A stretch of 64,000 bases of DNA from positions 569,501 to 633,500 of the forward strand of contig JACKJS010000002.1 in the NCBI GenBank assembly GCA_020637815.1, written 5' to 3'. Position 1 is the first letter of the stretch, and every line of letters starts with the position of its first letter. Made by a program: the position numbers and the translations under genes. Source of the DNA: Hyphomicrobiaceae bacterium. Its GTDB lineage: Bacteria > Pseudomonadota > Alphaproteobacteria > Rhizobiales > Methyloligellaceae. This document shows positions 1 to 8,735 of the stretch, piece by piece. Under the pieces are notes generated by a model. It did not search any database. It was not told where the DNA came from and saw only the letters and a program-made list of their open reading frames with translations.

Positions 1-1228
1 CCGCGGCGAGTCTCACATATTGTCCGCCTGCGACGGGGCATGCGGACCACAATTCGCGGAGGGCGCGAACGAGATAGGCCATCTGCTCGTCGGAGTGGAC
101 GGGCGAGGGTGTGAGCCGCATGCGCTCGGTGCCGCGGGGCACGGTCGGATAGTTGATCGGCTGCACGTAGATCCCGTAATGGGTGAGAAGGGTATCGGTC
201 ACCGCCTTGCAGTGCACCGGGTCGCCGACCATGACCGGCACGATGTGGCTCGGATTGTCCATCACCGGCAGGTTCACGTCCGCCAGCATGGTCTTCAGCG
301 TCTGCACACGCTCGCGGTGACGCGCGCGTTCCAGGCCGCTGGATTTGAGGTGACGGATCGAGGCCAAGGCCCCGGCCGCGATGGCTGGCGCCAAGGACGT
401 CGTGAAGATGAAGCCCGGCGCATAGGAGCGGATCGCGTCGCAGCAGGCCTTGCTCGCGGCGATATAGCCGCCCATCACGCCGAAGCCCTTCGCCAGCGTG
501 CCGTTGATGACGTCGACGCGGTTCATCACCCCTTCCAGTTCGGCGATGCCGCCGCCGCGCGGCCCGTACAGGCCCACCGCATGAACCTCGTCCAGATAGG
601 TCAGGGCGTTGTATCTGTCGGCCAAGTCGCAAATCGCGCCGATCGGCGAGATGTGACCGTCCATGGAATAGACGCTCTCGAATGCGATGAGCTTGGGCGT
701 TTCCGCGGGAACCGCCTTCAGCAAGCTCTCGAGATGATCGAGGTCGTTGTGCCGGAAGATGTGCTTCGGCCCGCCGCCGTGCCGGATCCCCTCGATCATC
801 GAGGCGTGGTTCTTCTCGTCCGAGAAGATCTGAAGGCCGGGGATGAGCCGCGTCAGCGTCGAAAGCGTCGCGTCGTTGGCGATATAGGCCGACGTGAACA
901 GAAGAGCGGCCTCCTTGCCGTGCAGATCGGCAAGCTCGTGCTCCAGCTCCACATGATAATGCGTCGTCCCGGAGATATTGCGGGTCCCGCCCGAGCCGGC
1001 CCCAACCTCGTCGATCGCCTCATGCATCGCAGCGCGCACCTTCGCGTGCTGGCTCATGCCCAGATAGTCGTTGGAACACCACACCGTGACGTCGCGCCGG
1101 CCCTCATCGGTGAAGTGATCCGCAACCGGATACGACCCGCAGCGCCGCTTCAAATCGGCAAACACACGGTACCGCCCCTCTTGATGCAGCGAGGCCAAAT
1201 GCTGGCGAAAGCGAGTCTCGTAATCCAT
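1..1228 (-). CDS. hemA: 5-aminolevulinate synthase (3' end cut by window edge)
   Basis: PLP enzyme that condenses glycine and succinyl-CoA to 5-aminolevulinate, the first step of the C4 (Shemin) route to heme in alphaproteobacteria. The minus-strand frame opens with ATG at 1228 (MDYETRFRQHLASL) and runs 409 codons to the window edge without a stop, which is almost the full family length, so only the last few residues are missing. The PLP lysine lies in TLAKGFG at about residue 247. The glycine-rich GSGGTRNISG segment and the DEVHAVGLYG motif are intact. Ferrochelatase (hemH) lies at 30.7 kb. A FixK/FNR-like palindrome sits about 230 bp upstream. Confidence 0.95.
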   Translation of the reverse strand, partial: MDYETRFRQHLASLHQEGRYRVFADLKRRCGSYPVADHFTDEGRRDVTVWCSNDYLGMSQHAKVRAAMHEAIDEVGAGSGGTRNISGTTHYHVELEHELADLHGKEAALLFTSAYIANDATLSTLTRLIPGLQIFSDEKNHASMIEGIRHGGGPKHIFRHNDLDHLESLLKAVPAETPKLIAFESVYSMDGHISPIGAICDLADRYNALTYLDEVHAVGLYGPRGGGIAELEGVMNRVDVINGTLAKGFGVMGGYIAASKACCDAIRSYAPGFIFTTSLAPAIAAGALASIRHLKSSGLERARHRERVQTLKTMLADVNLPVMDNPSHIVPVMVGDPVHCKAVTDTLLTHYGIYVQPINYPTVPRGTERMRLTPSPVHSDEQMAYLVRALRELWSACPVAGGQYVRLAA

Positions 1229-1552
1229 CTGTCTCCTATTCCCCTAGACTATCGGCGTTCGCCAACGCCACCCAGCTATTGGACGAACAGAATGGAGATC
1301 GTGAGAGAAGAGCCTGCGCAAGTTCTTGTTGTGCTTGCTTAAAGTCACAGCCGTCCACCGCTCACTCTAGCTAACTATCCCAATCCAAGCGCTCCCACAA
1401 GGAGAACCGGCCATTTCAGGATAGCTCCAATGTCGCATGTCGTTCACATTCGTGTTTGAGCTGGCTCAAGTCCGGACAAGGCGACGCTGTCGCATGGCGA
1501 TTTTTTATGCGGCTGCATCTGGGACCAGGTTGGGCCGCGCGGCGGACTGGGT
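1229..1552. other. intergenic region upstream of hemA
   Basis: This 324-bp gap lies between the hemA start and the stop of the receiver gene, both on the minus strand. Short overlapping frames occur on both strands, but none has a ribosome-binding site or family resemblance. The only structured element I see is the TTGA-N6-TCAA dyad listed separately. I could not assign a sigma-70 promoter with confidence. Confidence 0.6.
1457..1470. promoter_or_regulatory. candidate FixK/FNR-type operator upstream of hemA
   Basis: TTGA-GCTGGC-TCAA is a perfect dyad and fits the FixK/FNR consensus TTG(A/C)-N6-(T/G)CAA. FNR-type control of hemA is known in some alphaproteobacteria. The distance to the hemA ATG (about 230 bp) is long for a class II site, and about one exact match is expected by chance in 64 kb, so this is tentative. 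Confidence 0.3.
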
Positions 1553-1945
1553 TCAGAAACCGGCTCGGCCTTGGCCAACGATCCGCTGTATGGCCTCAAG
1601 GAGCGTGCGTCGCGAAAATGGCTTCCGGAGCACAGGCTTTTGCTTGTACGGCGCGGCGATGTCGGACGGGTCGCATCCGGTCGCGAAAACGTAAGGGAGG
1701 CCTCGCGCATCCATGACCTCCGCGACGGGGTAAACCATCTCGCCTGCGATATTGAGGTCCAGCACCGCGGCGTCCACGATCTGTTCGTCGAGAAGCTTCA
1801 GGGCCTGCTCGACGCGGCTGGCGGGGCCCACGACCTGGCATTCCGATTCGACAAGCATGTCTTCCATTTGGAGGGCGATCGGCGCCTGATCCTCGACCAC
1901 GAGGATTCGGAGTCCATTGAGTGACGTGCTTTGTTCCGATTCCAT
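1553..1945 (-). CDS. single-domain response regulator (CheY-like receiver)
   Basis: A stand-alone receiver domain of about 130 residues with no output domain. Counting from the TTG at 1972, the acidic pair is E27-D28, the phospho-acceptor is D72 in VLDLNIAGE, the switch threonine is T98 and the conserved lysine is K117 in RKPF, so all phosphotransfer residues are present. I prefer the ATG at 1945 (MESEQSTSLNG) because the upstream TTG gives a charged nine-residue extension with no ribosome-binding site. No histidine kinase is adjacent, so the partner is unknown. Such orphan receivers often act in phosphorelays or as phosphate sinks; the role here cannot be read from context. Confidence 0.85.
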   Translation of the reverse strand: MESEQSTSLNGLRILVVEDQAPIALQMEDMLVESECQVVGPASRVEQALKLLDEQIVDAAVLDLNIAGEMVYPVAEVMDARGLPYVFATGCDPSDIAAPYKQKPVLRKPFSRRTLLEAIQRIVGQGRAGF

Positions 1946-2525
1946 CGCGCGGCGCTCGTGTTCTCTCTTCAACCGTTGCGGGTGCGCCTGGCGATCGCGC
2001 TCAGTGCGGCGGCAGGCGCCCAGCAGAACGGCCAGTCCTAGCCCATGGGGCGCCGCCTCGCGAGGCCAAAATTCCCGATGAAACGGACCTAACCGATTGA
2101 CTGTTCCTATGGAATTGCTGTGCGCCGGAACGCGCCCCGGCGTGGATAGGATTTGTGCAAAGCTCCGCTCGAGAGGCCCGCTTCTGCATGTGAATTGGGC
2201 GCCTTGTGTCGCGTTCCGCCCCGGCCAGGCCCTCCTGGCAACATGCTGATTTAAATGATATTTCCGTGGATTTGCGGGCGCTCTCGGGGCGCGATGCCGG
2301 GCAGGCGCGCTCGTGGCGGAAATGTCACAACGATACCAAAAAGGGCCTCGCCCGCTTTGTTAGCAATTTACCTTATAGGGGGATGGCGTATAAGCAGACC
2401 CTAGAACTCTCTGTCGGGGGACTCTCGCGCGAAATTGGCGGGACGACACGTCGGCAAGACGGAAGAACGTCAAGAAGCGAGAGTTTTTGGTTTAATCAAT
2501 TTGGCCAGGGAAGGTGGAGATGGAG
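1946..2525. other. intergenic region between receiver gene and porin
   Basis: This 580-bp stretch has no credible gene. It contains an AT-rich patch near 2340-2380 that may hold the porin promoter, but I could not place -35 and -10 boxes with acceptable spacing. The porin ribosome-binding site (GGAAGGTGGAG) lies at its right end. Confidence 0.5.
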
Positions 2526-4043
2526 ATGTTTGGGGGACTGACAAGAACATCCAGCCGCATAGCCATAGCAGCCGCGTTTGGGCTTGGGCTTGGGGTTTAT
2601 GCTCTGAGCGCTTCGCCTGCGAGTGCGCAAGGCTATGGCGGCAATTGCTGCGCGGATCTTGAGGAGCGCGTTGCCGAGCTTGAGGCATCGACGGTTCAGA
2701 AGGGGAACAAGAAGGTATCCGTTACGATTTCGGGCTGGGTCATCGAGTCGATGAACTGGTGGGACGACGGCGACCTTCAGGACAGCTGGGTTGGCACGAA
2801 GGACGTGGACCTTGGCAGCCGGTTTGCGATCACGGGTTCGGCGAGCATCGCGCCTGGCTGGTCCGGCGGTTACAACCTGACGGTTACGACGCCGGGTCAG
2901 ATGTTTGGCGGGTTCAACGGGGGCAACAATTTCGGTGTTTTCTCGAACCAGTTTGCACAGGACTCGATCAGCCTTTCGAGCATCAACACGCTGTACTCAT
3001 ATATGTACATCAAGAGCGACGACTACGGCACGATCAACCTGGGTTATCTGAGCCCAGCGTCGGACAACGCGGCCGTTCTGGCCGACATTTCCGGCACGGT
3101 GATCGAGTCGAACGTGGTGTTCTTCGAGGGTGGCAGCTTCATCATGCGCCCGAAGGGTGCGGCGTCTGGATTTAACGGCATTTCGCCGGTTGGTCTGACT
3201 TGGAACGCATTCACGAACTGCTCGCTTGTGGGTGGCGTTGGCGGCGACTGCTACGGCGCGCCGCAGAATGGTATCCGGTACGATTCGCCGACTTGGGGCG
3301 GTTTCCGGTTTGAGGCGTCTTACACGGACGTTTATCAAAACAACCGGTTTGGCTCGGGATTGCTCGAAGCCCCTGAGGTTTGGGACCTGGCGGTGTTCTA
3401 CAACGGTGACTTGGGCGACTTCAAACTGTCGGCGGCCTATTCGTACACGAACTCGAACGGCAACCTGTTCAGCGCAGATCCGACAGCGTCGTCTCAGGTC
3501 CATCAGTTTGGTGGCACGGTCATGCATGCTCCGTCCGGCGTCGGTATCTACGGTTACTACAACTATGAAGAGATCGACGGGAACTACGTGAACTTTGCCG
3601 GCACGCAGCAGGGCATCCCGAGCTGGGACTCCTGGTACTTGAAGCCGTTCATCAAGCGTACTTGGAACCCGCTTGGTTCGACGGTCCTGTACGGCGAGTA
3701 CGGCCAGTATAACGACGGCTTCAACGGCATTGCCGGTGCGAGCCAGTGCGCGAGCTTCGGTGCCGGAACGGTTGCGGGCAATTACTGCGCCGCGGGCGGT
3801 GTCGACGTGAACGGCAACCTGGTCAACGGCGTGTTCGTGACGGGCTCGGAAGTCGAGCGCTGGGGCCTTGGCGTTGTGCAGGAGATCGACGCGGCAGCGA
3901 TGCACGTGTTCGCTCGCTGGCAGCATCAGGACGCGGACATCGACTTCGTTGGCTACAACTCCTCGACGGGCGTGAGCCGTTCGGTGAGCCAGGGCTTCGA
4001 CGATTACGATCTGTTCCAGGTCGGTGGCATCATCTTCTTCTAA
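2526..4043 (+). CDS. outer-membrane porin (alphaproteobacterial porin type)
   Basis: Predicted trimeric beta-barrel porin for diffusion of small solutes across the outer membrane. About 505 residues: a signal peptide ending near ASAQG, a short coiled segment with CCADLEERVAELEAS, then alternating aromatic and polar strands typical of a barrel, and a C-terminal phenylalanine (GGIIFF) as required for BAM recognition. In-frame GTG 2514, ATG 2520 and ATG 2526 are possible starts; the ATG at 2526 (MFGGLTRTSS) has the best spacing from GGAAGGTGGAG. A strong intrinsic terminator follows, so it is probably monocistronic. It neighbours a PQQ-linked ABC transporter, but a shared function is only a guess. 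Confidence 0.85.
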   Translation: MFGGLTRTSSRIAIAAAFGLGLGVYALSASPASAQGYGGNCCADLEERVAELEASTVQKGNKKVSVTISGWVIESMNWWDDGDLQDSWVGTKDVDLGSRFAITGSASIAPGWSGGYNLTVTTPGQMFGGFNGGNNFGVFSNQFAQDSISLSSINTLYSYMYIKSDDYGTINLGYLSPASDNAAVLADISGTVIESNVVFFEGGSFIMRPKGAASGFNGISPVGLTWNAFTNCSLVGGVGGDCYGAPQNGIRYDSPTWGGFRFEASYTDVYQNNRFGSGLLEAPEVWDLAVFYNGDLGDFKLSAAYSYTNSNGNLFSADPTASSQVHQFGGTVMHAPSGVGIYGYYNYEEIDGNYVNFAGTQQGIPSWDSWYLKPFIKRTWNPLGSTVLYGEYGQYNDGFNGIAGASQCASFGAGTVAGNYCAAGGVDVNGNLVNGVFVTGSEVERWGLGVVQEIDAAAMHVFARWQHQDADIDFVGYNSSTGVSRSVSQGFDDYDLFQVGGIIFF

Positions 4044-4068
4044 TCCACCGATCAGACGACGAGACGAG

Positions 4069-4098
4069 GAAGCCGCCCTTCGGGGCGGCTTCTTTTTT
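4069..4098 (+). terminator. intrinsic terminator of the porin gene
   Basis: A 10-bp GC-rich stem (GAAGCCGCCC / GGGCGGCTTC) with a TTCG tetraloop is followed directly by a T tract. It lies 26 bp after the porin stop codon. Confidence 0.92.
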
Positions 4099-4099
4099 G

Positions 4100-4125
4100 C
4101 CCAATCCCAAATCCCCAATCCCAAA
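4100..4125. repeat. two copies of CCCAATCCCAAA (14-bp period)
   Basis: A short direct repeat lies in the C- and A-rich spacer just after the porin terminator. It has no visible coding or structural role. Confidence 0.6.
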
Positions 4126-4321
4126 CAAACACCCCAATATCAACCCGCCTCTTGACCCCAAAGGGCCGTTGCCAGAGCCGTGGCGTGCCAAGTTCGACCG
4201 TGGTTTGTGCCTAGGTGCCGCGCTTGTGAAAGCGGAGTGCAGCGGCTATCTCTCAGGTGAGAAATCAACTCACGATCAAGGCCAAACGGGATTTGCAAGA
4301 GTTCCGAGGCGACGGATAGCC

Positions 4322-5101
4322 ATGCAAAAAGCAGCAGCCAGTAGTGGTGGGGACTCCCAACCCGTCCTTTCGGTCCAGAACGTCTCCTATTGGTACGGGG
4401 CCAAGCAGGCGTTGGACGATGTGAGTTTCGACGTCTATCCGGGACGCGTGACGGCGTTGCTGGGTCCCAACGGTGCTGGAAAGACGACCCTGTTCTCCCT
4501 CATCACGCGGCTGTTCGATGCCCCCACGGGCCGGATCGAAATCGACGGCCGGTCGGCCGCGGAATGGGGCTTCAAAGCGCTTGGTCCCTTGGGCGTGGTG
4601 TTTCAGCAGCCAACCCTCGATCTCGATCTCACGGTGAAACAGAATCTCCGCTATTTCGCGTCGCTCCGCGGGTTGGCGCGGCGTGAGGCCGACGAACGTA
4701 TGGACAAGGCTTTGACCTCGCTCGATATGAAGGAACGTATCGGCGAGAAGGTGCGCTCATTGAATGGCGGTCACCGCCGCCGCGTCGAGATTGCCCGGGC
4801 GTTGCTCCACAGCCCCAAGCTGCTTCTTCTCGACGAACCGACGGTTGGCCTCGACGATCCGACTCGCGAGGCGATCGTCCGGCACATTCACGACCTAGCG
4901 GCCGCCAGCGATATCGGCGTGCTGTGGGCCACGCATCTGTTCGACGAGGTCGAGAGCGACGATGCGCTCGTTGTCATCAACAAGGGGCGAGTGGTGGCAG
5001 ACGGCAGCGTCGCGCAGATCGAAAAGAAGACCGGCGCCGAGACTCTGGCCGAGGCCTTCCGCCGCTTGACGGGCGATCGGGTCGAGGAGATCGCCGTATG
5101 A
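4322..5101 (+). CDS. ABC transporter ATP-binding protein, PQQ alcohol-oxidation-associated (Ped/Lut type)
   Basis: Nucleotide-binding subunit of an ABC-2 transporter, 259 residues. Walker A is GPNGAGKTT, the signature loop is LNGGHRRRVEIARALL (LNGG in place of LSGG, with HRRR after it), and Walker B is LLLLDEP. The LNGGHRRR variant and an ABC-2 permease partner match the family found beside PQQ-dependent alcohol dehydrogenases (Pseudomonas ped, methylotroph lut clusters), where such pairs have been linked to lanthanide supply. ATG 4322 is chosen for the family N-terminus and the upstream GAGGCGACGGA; the frame remains open upstream into the porin gene. It overlaps the permease by 4 bp (ATGA). 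No PQQ dehydrogenase or lutH-like receptor is in this window. Confidence 0.85.
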   Translation: MQKAAASSGGDSQPVLSVQNVSYWYGAKQALDDVSFDVYPGRVTALLGPNGAGKTTLFSLITRLFDAPTGRIEIDGRSAAEWGFKALGPLGVVFQQPTLDLDLTVKQNLRYFASLRGLARREADERMDKALTSLDMKERIGEKVRSLNGGHRRRVEIARALLHSPKLLLLDEPTVGLDDPTREAIVRHIHDLAAASDIGVLWATHLFDEVESDDALVVINKGRVVADGSVAQIEKKTGAETLAEAFRRLTGDRVEEIAV

Positions 5102-5916
5102 CGTTCATCCACTACGCGCGGGCGTTCGTCGGGATCGTTTGGCGCGAACTCTTGCGTTTCCTTCAGCAGCGGGAGCGGTTTTTCGCGGCGCTGGTGCGGC
5201 CTCTGATCTGGCTGATCATCTTCGCGGCGGGTTTCAGGGCGGCGCTGGGCATTTCGATTATCCCGCCCTACGAGACCTACATCACCTACGACGTGTACAT
5301 CACGCCTGGCTTGCTCGCCATGATCCAGCTGTTCAACGGCATGCAGAGCTCGCTGTCGATGGTCTACGATCGCGAGATGGGATCGATGCGGGTTTTGCTC
5401 ACCACGCCCCTCCCGCGCTGGTTCCTGCTCATCTCTCGCCTGTTCGCCGGTGTATTGGTCTCACTGTTCCAGGTCTACGCATTCTTGCTGGTCGCCTATT
5501 TCGTCGGTGTGGAATTGCCGCCGTGGGGCTACGTCGTCGCGCTGCCGGCGTTGATCCTCACCGGCATGATGTTCGGCGCTCTCGGCATGCTTCTGTCTTC
5601 CACGATCAAGCAGCTCGAGAACTTCGCCGGGATCATGAATTTCGTGATCTTTCCGATGTTCTTCGCTTCGTCCGCTCTCTACCCGTTGTGGAAGATGCGG
5701 GAAGGGAGTTGGATTCTTTACGAGGTCTGCCGGTTCAACCCGTTTACATATGCCGTGGAACTCATCCGCTTCGCCTTCTACCAAAAGATGAACTGGGAAG
5801 CGTTCGCGGTCGTGGGCGGCTGCACCGTCGTGTTCCTCGCGCTCTCTGTATGGGCCTACGATCCGTCCCGTGGCATCCAGCAACGCAAGGCAATGGGGCC
5901 GGCCGCCGCGGGCTAA
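5098..5916 (+). CDS. ABC-2 type permease, PedC/LutF-like
   Basis: Membrane subunit paired with the preceding ATPase, 272 residues with about six hydrophobic segments, including the FFAALVRPLIWLIIFAAGF helix and the conserved NFVIFPMFFASSALYPLW stretch of ABC-2 permeases. The ATG overlaps the ATPase stop (ATGA), so the two are translationally coupled. The RFLQQRERFFAALVRPLIW and FNPFTYAVELIR motifs are typical of the permease found with PQQ-dependent alcohol oxidation systems. The gene is convergent with the next operon, with 22 bp between stop codons. The transported substrate and direction are not visible from sequence. Confidence 0.85.
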   Translation: MTFIHYARAFVGIVWRELLRFLQQRERFFAALVRPLIWLIIFAAGFRAALGISIIPPYETYITYDVYITPGLLAMIQLFNGMQSSLSMVYDREMGSMRVLLTTPLPRWFLLISRLFAGVLVSLFQVYAFLLVAYFVGVELPPWGYVVALPALILTGMMFGALGMLLSSTIKQLENFAGIMNFVIFPMFFASSALYPLWKMREGSWILYEVCRFNPFTYAVELIRFAFYQKMNWEAFAVVGGCTVVFLALSVWAYDPSRGIQQRKAMGPAAAG

Positions 5917-5938
5917 GCCCGGTCCTCGCGGCGCAACG

Positions 5939-6691
5939 TTAGAGTTCCGCGAAATTCGCCGGAAAACGCCTCGAAAGATCGGCGTGAAGTACGTCTATCA
6001 TTTTCGTATCGCGCTCGGCCTGTGGCATGTCGATTGTCTCTACCGCGACAACATGCGTGGGCCGCGGCGCCAGCAGCACGAGCTGGTCGGCAAGTAGAAG
6101 CGCTTCTCTCGGATTGTGCGTCACCATCACCGCCGTGGTGGGTCGCGCGGACCACACGTCGAGCAGGAGGCGTCGCAGGCGGTCGGCCGTGCGTTCGTCG
6201 AGCGACACGAACGGTTCGTCCAGCAGAAGCAGGTCCGGCTCGGTCGAGAAGGCCCGCGCCAAGGCGGCGCGGCGAGCAAGGCCGAGCGAAAGCTCCTGCG
6301 GGTAGCGCGACAGCATCTCCGCCACCCCCACGGCCTCGGCGAGATTTTCGAGATCGTTGCCGGAAAATCCCGGCGCGGCGACCAGCTCGATATTTTGCCG
6401 AACGGTCCGCCAGGGAAGCAGGCGCGGCTCCTGAAACATGAAGCCCAGCCGCGAATGGGCAGGCATGTCGATCTCGCCGGTGAAGTCGTCGTCGAGCCCC
6501 GCGACCACTCTCAGCAGCGTGGTCTTGCCGCATCCCGAAGGCCCCATCAGCACGGTCATGCTTTCGGGCTTCAAGTCGAGGGACAGGTCACGGATCGCCG
6601 TCAGCCTGGTGCCGTCGGCCCCGATATGGGTCTTCTCCTCGATGCGGATTTTAAACGGGCTTGTTGCGCCAGCGCGTTGTGTATCGTTCAA
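5939..6691 (-). CDS. ABC transporter ATP-binding protein, nitrate/sulfonate/taurine (NitT/TauT) family
   Basis: ATPase of an importer, 250 residues: Walker A GPSGCGKTT, Q-loop FMFQEPRLLPW, signature ELSLGLARRAALARAF (LSLG rather than LSGG), Walker B LLLLDEP and an H-loop VMVTHNP. It is the third gene of a binding protein-permease-ATPase operon on the minus strand. Its start (MNDTQRAGA) lies 41 bp inside the end of the permease gene, a fairly long overlap, but no better internal start is visible. The substrate is not identifiable; the family includes nitrate, sulfonate, cyanate and thiamine-precursor importers. Confidence 0.88.
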   Translation of the reverse strand: MNDTQRAGATSPFKIRIEEKTHIGADGTRLTAIRDLSLDLKPESMTVLMGPSGCGKTTLLRVVAGLDDDFTGEIDMPAHSRLGFMFQEPRLLPWRTVRQNIELVAAPGFSGNDLENLAEAVGVAEMLSRYPQELSLGLARRAALARAFSTEPDLLLLDEPFVSLDERTADRLRRLLLDVWSARPTTAVMVTHNPREALLLADQLVLLAPRPTHVVAVETIDMPQAERDTKMIDVLHADLSRRFPANFAEL

Positions 6692-7451
6692 GGGGCTGCA
6701 CCAGTAGATATTCGATCGCGAGCATGACGGCGACGAAGGCCAGCGTGTAGCCGAGAATGGCCGTCACATTGAAGAGCTGAAAATTGAGATGAAGCTCGAA
6801 GCCCACTCCATTGGGCCGGCCGAGTAGCTCGACCACGAGAACGATCTTCCAGATCAACGAAAGGCCCGTGCGCGACGCCGCGGCGAAATACGGCTGAAGC
6901 TGCGGCAGCGTTACATTGCGGAACTTGCTCCATGGGGTCAGGCGATAGGCCCGTGCCATCTCGTCCAAACCCGGGTCGAGTGATCGCGCGCCCTCGCGCA
7001 GCATCACGATCACATTCGGAATCTTGTTCAGCGCGACGGCACCGATCGCCGCCGCCTCGTTCAGACCGAACCAAATATAGGCCAAGATGATGATCACGAG
7101 CGCAGGCAGATTGAGGAGCACGATCAGCCAGGGATCGAGCGCCCGGTTCACGGCGGGCACCTGACCCATGAGCAAGCCAAATGCGCTGCCAATGATCATC
7201 GCCACCACGAACGATGCGACGACGCGCCAAAGCGTGATGCCAAGCTGGAAGACGAGGTCGCCGTGCAGAGACTCGTGGATGACGTAGTGGATAACGGCGA
7301 CCGGCCCCGGAAGAAGCCGGCTCTGGGCGATTTCCGCGGCGGCGAACCAAAACAGCAAGAACCCGGCGACAGACAGGATCGACACCCATGGGCCGCGCGT
7401 ATACCAGGCGGCCTGTCGGCGGACGTCGCGCTGTAGCGCCGTCTCGCTCAC
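6651..7451 (-). CDS. ABC transporter permease, NitT/TauT family
   Basis: Inner-membrane subunit of 266 residues with six predicted helices and the EAA-loop region around EMARAYRLTPWSKFRNVTLP. I place the start at a GTG (7451; VSETALQRD) that overlaps the stop of the binding-protein gene as GTGA. The open frame continues farther upstream, but that part is out-of-frame binding-protein sequence. Middle gene of a three-gene import operon. Confidence 0.87.
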   Translation of the reverse strand: MSETALQRDVRRQAAWYTRGPWVSILSVAGFLLFWFAAAEIAQSRLLPGPVAVIHYVIHESLHGDLVFQLGITLWRVVASFVVAMIIGSAFGLLMGQVPAVNRALDPWLIVLLNLPALVIIILAYIWFGLNEAAAIGAVALNKIPNVIVMLREGARSLDPGLDEMARAYRLTPWSKFRNVTLPQLQPYFAAASRTGLSLIWKIVLVVELLGRPNGVGFELHLNFQLFNVTAILGYTLAFVAVMLAIEYLLVQPLERYTTRWRNKPV

Positions 7452-8437
7452 TTCTCGGTCCCGTGCCAGAAAGTTCCAGGCGCGAGTTCCGTACCCGAGC
7501 CGACGAGCTTGGGGCCGCCGAGTTCGCGAAGGAATTGGTACAAGATCTTCGCGTCCGCTTCCTCGGACTCGACCGAGCGCTCCGGAATCCCTTCGCGGAA
7601 TCGGCGGCGCAGCGCCTCGAATGTCGCGTCGGTGAACGAGGGATCGTTCGCGCTCATGATTGGCTTCAACCGTTCCCATTCCGCGTCGGACGTCGCCAGC
7701 AGTTCATTGGCTTTGGCCGCTGCGCGGACGAAGCCGTCAATGACCTTCGGATTCCGCTGCGCCCAGTCCTCGTTGAAGACATAACCCACCATGGAGACCT
7801 CGCCCTTGGCGCCGAGTTCCCTGACAACATCCTCAAGGCCAATGAGCTGCGTGAACCCGACTGCTTCCAGGCGCGCGGCGTAGGGCCAGAAGTTCAACAC
7901 GGCGTCGATCTGCCCCTGCTTTGCCCGCTCCGCCAGCAGCGGGGGCGCGCCGAACTCCTGCGTGGTCTCCGTGCGAAGATCGATATTGGCGGTGCGTAAA
8001 GCATAGGCCACGATCAGGAGCCAACTCTTGTCGAGGGGGCCGCCGGCGACGCCAAGCGTCTTGCCCTTCAGATCGGCCAGCGTCTTGATGGGCGAATCGG
8101 GCGGCACCATGATCGCGCCCAGCGCCGTCGTGAATGGCGCGAAGGTGAAGTCGCCTCCGCTGGTGCGCTCGCGCGAGACCCAGAGCCAATCGGTCGCCAC
8201 GAGATCGAGCGACCCGCCTTGGAGTCCGACCGCGGTCGCCTGTGTACTGGCAAGCGGGACGATATCGAGACTGATCCCCTCGGCCTTGTCGAAACCGTTG
8301 GCTTGGATCGTATCCATCACCCAGCTGACAGTGCCGAATTTTAGGACGCCGATTTTGATGGGCGTCGCGTCCTCGGCATGGGCGGGAAGGCAACTCGCAA
8401 GGGCGATGCAAAGAAGTGCTAGCAGACGTATTCGCAA
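7448..8437 (-). CDS. ABC transporter periplasmic substrate-binding protein, NitT/TauT-like
   Basis: About 329 residues. A signal peptide (RIRLLALLCIALASCLPAHA) precedes a mature protein starting EDATPIKIGVLKFGT. The periplasmic-binding fold is suggested by GVLKFGTVSWVMDTI, LVATDWLWVSRER and the DLKGKTLGVAGGP hinge region. I choose the TTG at 8437 because it has GGAGGAG five bases upstream and starts exactly at the signal peptide; an ATG at 8488 lacks a ribosome-binding site and adds 17 charged residues. The ligand is unknown. In this family the binding proteins bind sulfonates, nitrate or pyrimidine precursors, and nothing here chooses between them. Confidence 0.87.
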   Translation of the reverse strand: MRIRLLALLCIALASCLPAHAEDATPIKIGVLKFGTVSWVMDTIQANGFDKAEGISLDIVPLASTQATAVGLQGGSLDLVATDWLWVSRERTSGGDFTFAPFTTALGAIMVPPDSPIKTLADLKGKTLGVAGGPLDKSWLLIVAYALRTANIDLRTETTQEFGAPPLLAERAKQGQIDAVLNFWPYAARLEAVGFTQLIGLEDVVRELGAKGEVSMVGYVFNEDWAQRNPKVIDGFVRAAAKANELLATSDAEWERLKPIMSANDPSFTDATFEALRRRFREGIPERSVESEEADAKILYQFLRELGGPKLVGSGTELAPGTFWHGTEK

Positions 8438-8735
8438 CGGGGCTCCTCCACGGGTCGGTCTAGTTCCAGGTTCTTTGGAGAAGGCCAAGCATTGCGCGCG
8501 CGAAGCTTCTTTCGCGGACAGGCACGCATAGACATGACCTGCTGGTAAGGCCCGGAATCGTTATGGCGCGTCGTCGGCGAGAGTGGCGAAGCATAATCTA
8601 CAAGATGCATCGCACTTCGCAAGGTTCCATTCTCAAGCTGCCAACCGTCCCGGACCGTTTGCCAATTTTCCTTGGCCGTTTGCCTGGGCGCCCATGACCT
8701 GGCCGAAAGCGCGTGTGTGAGCCGTTCGACCTCCA

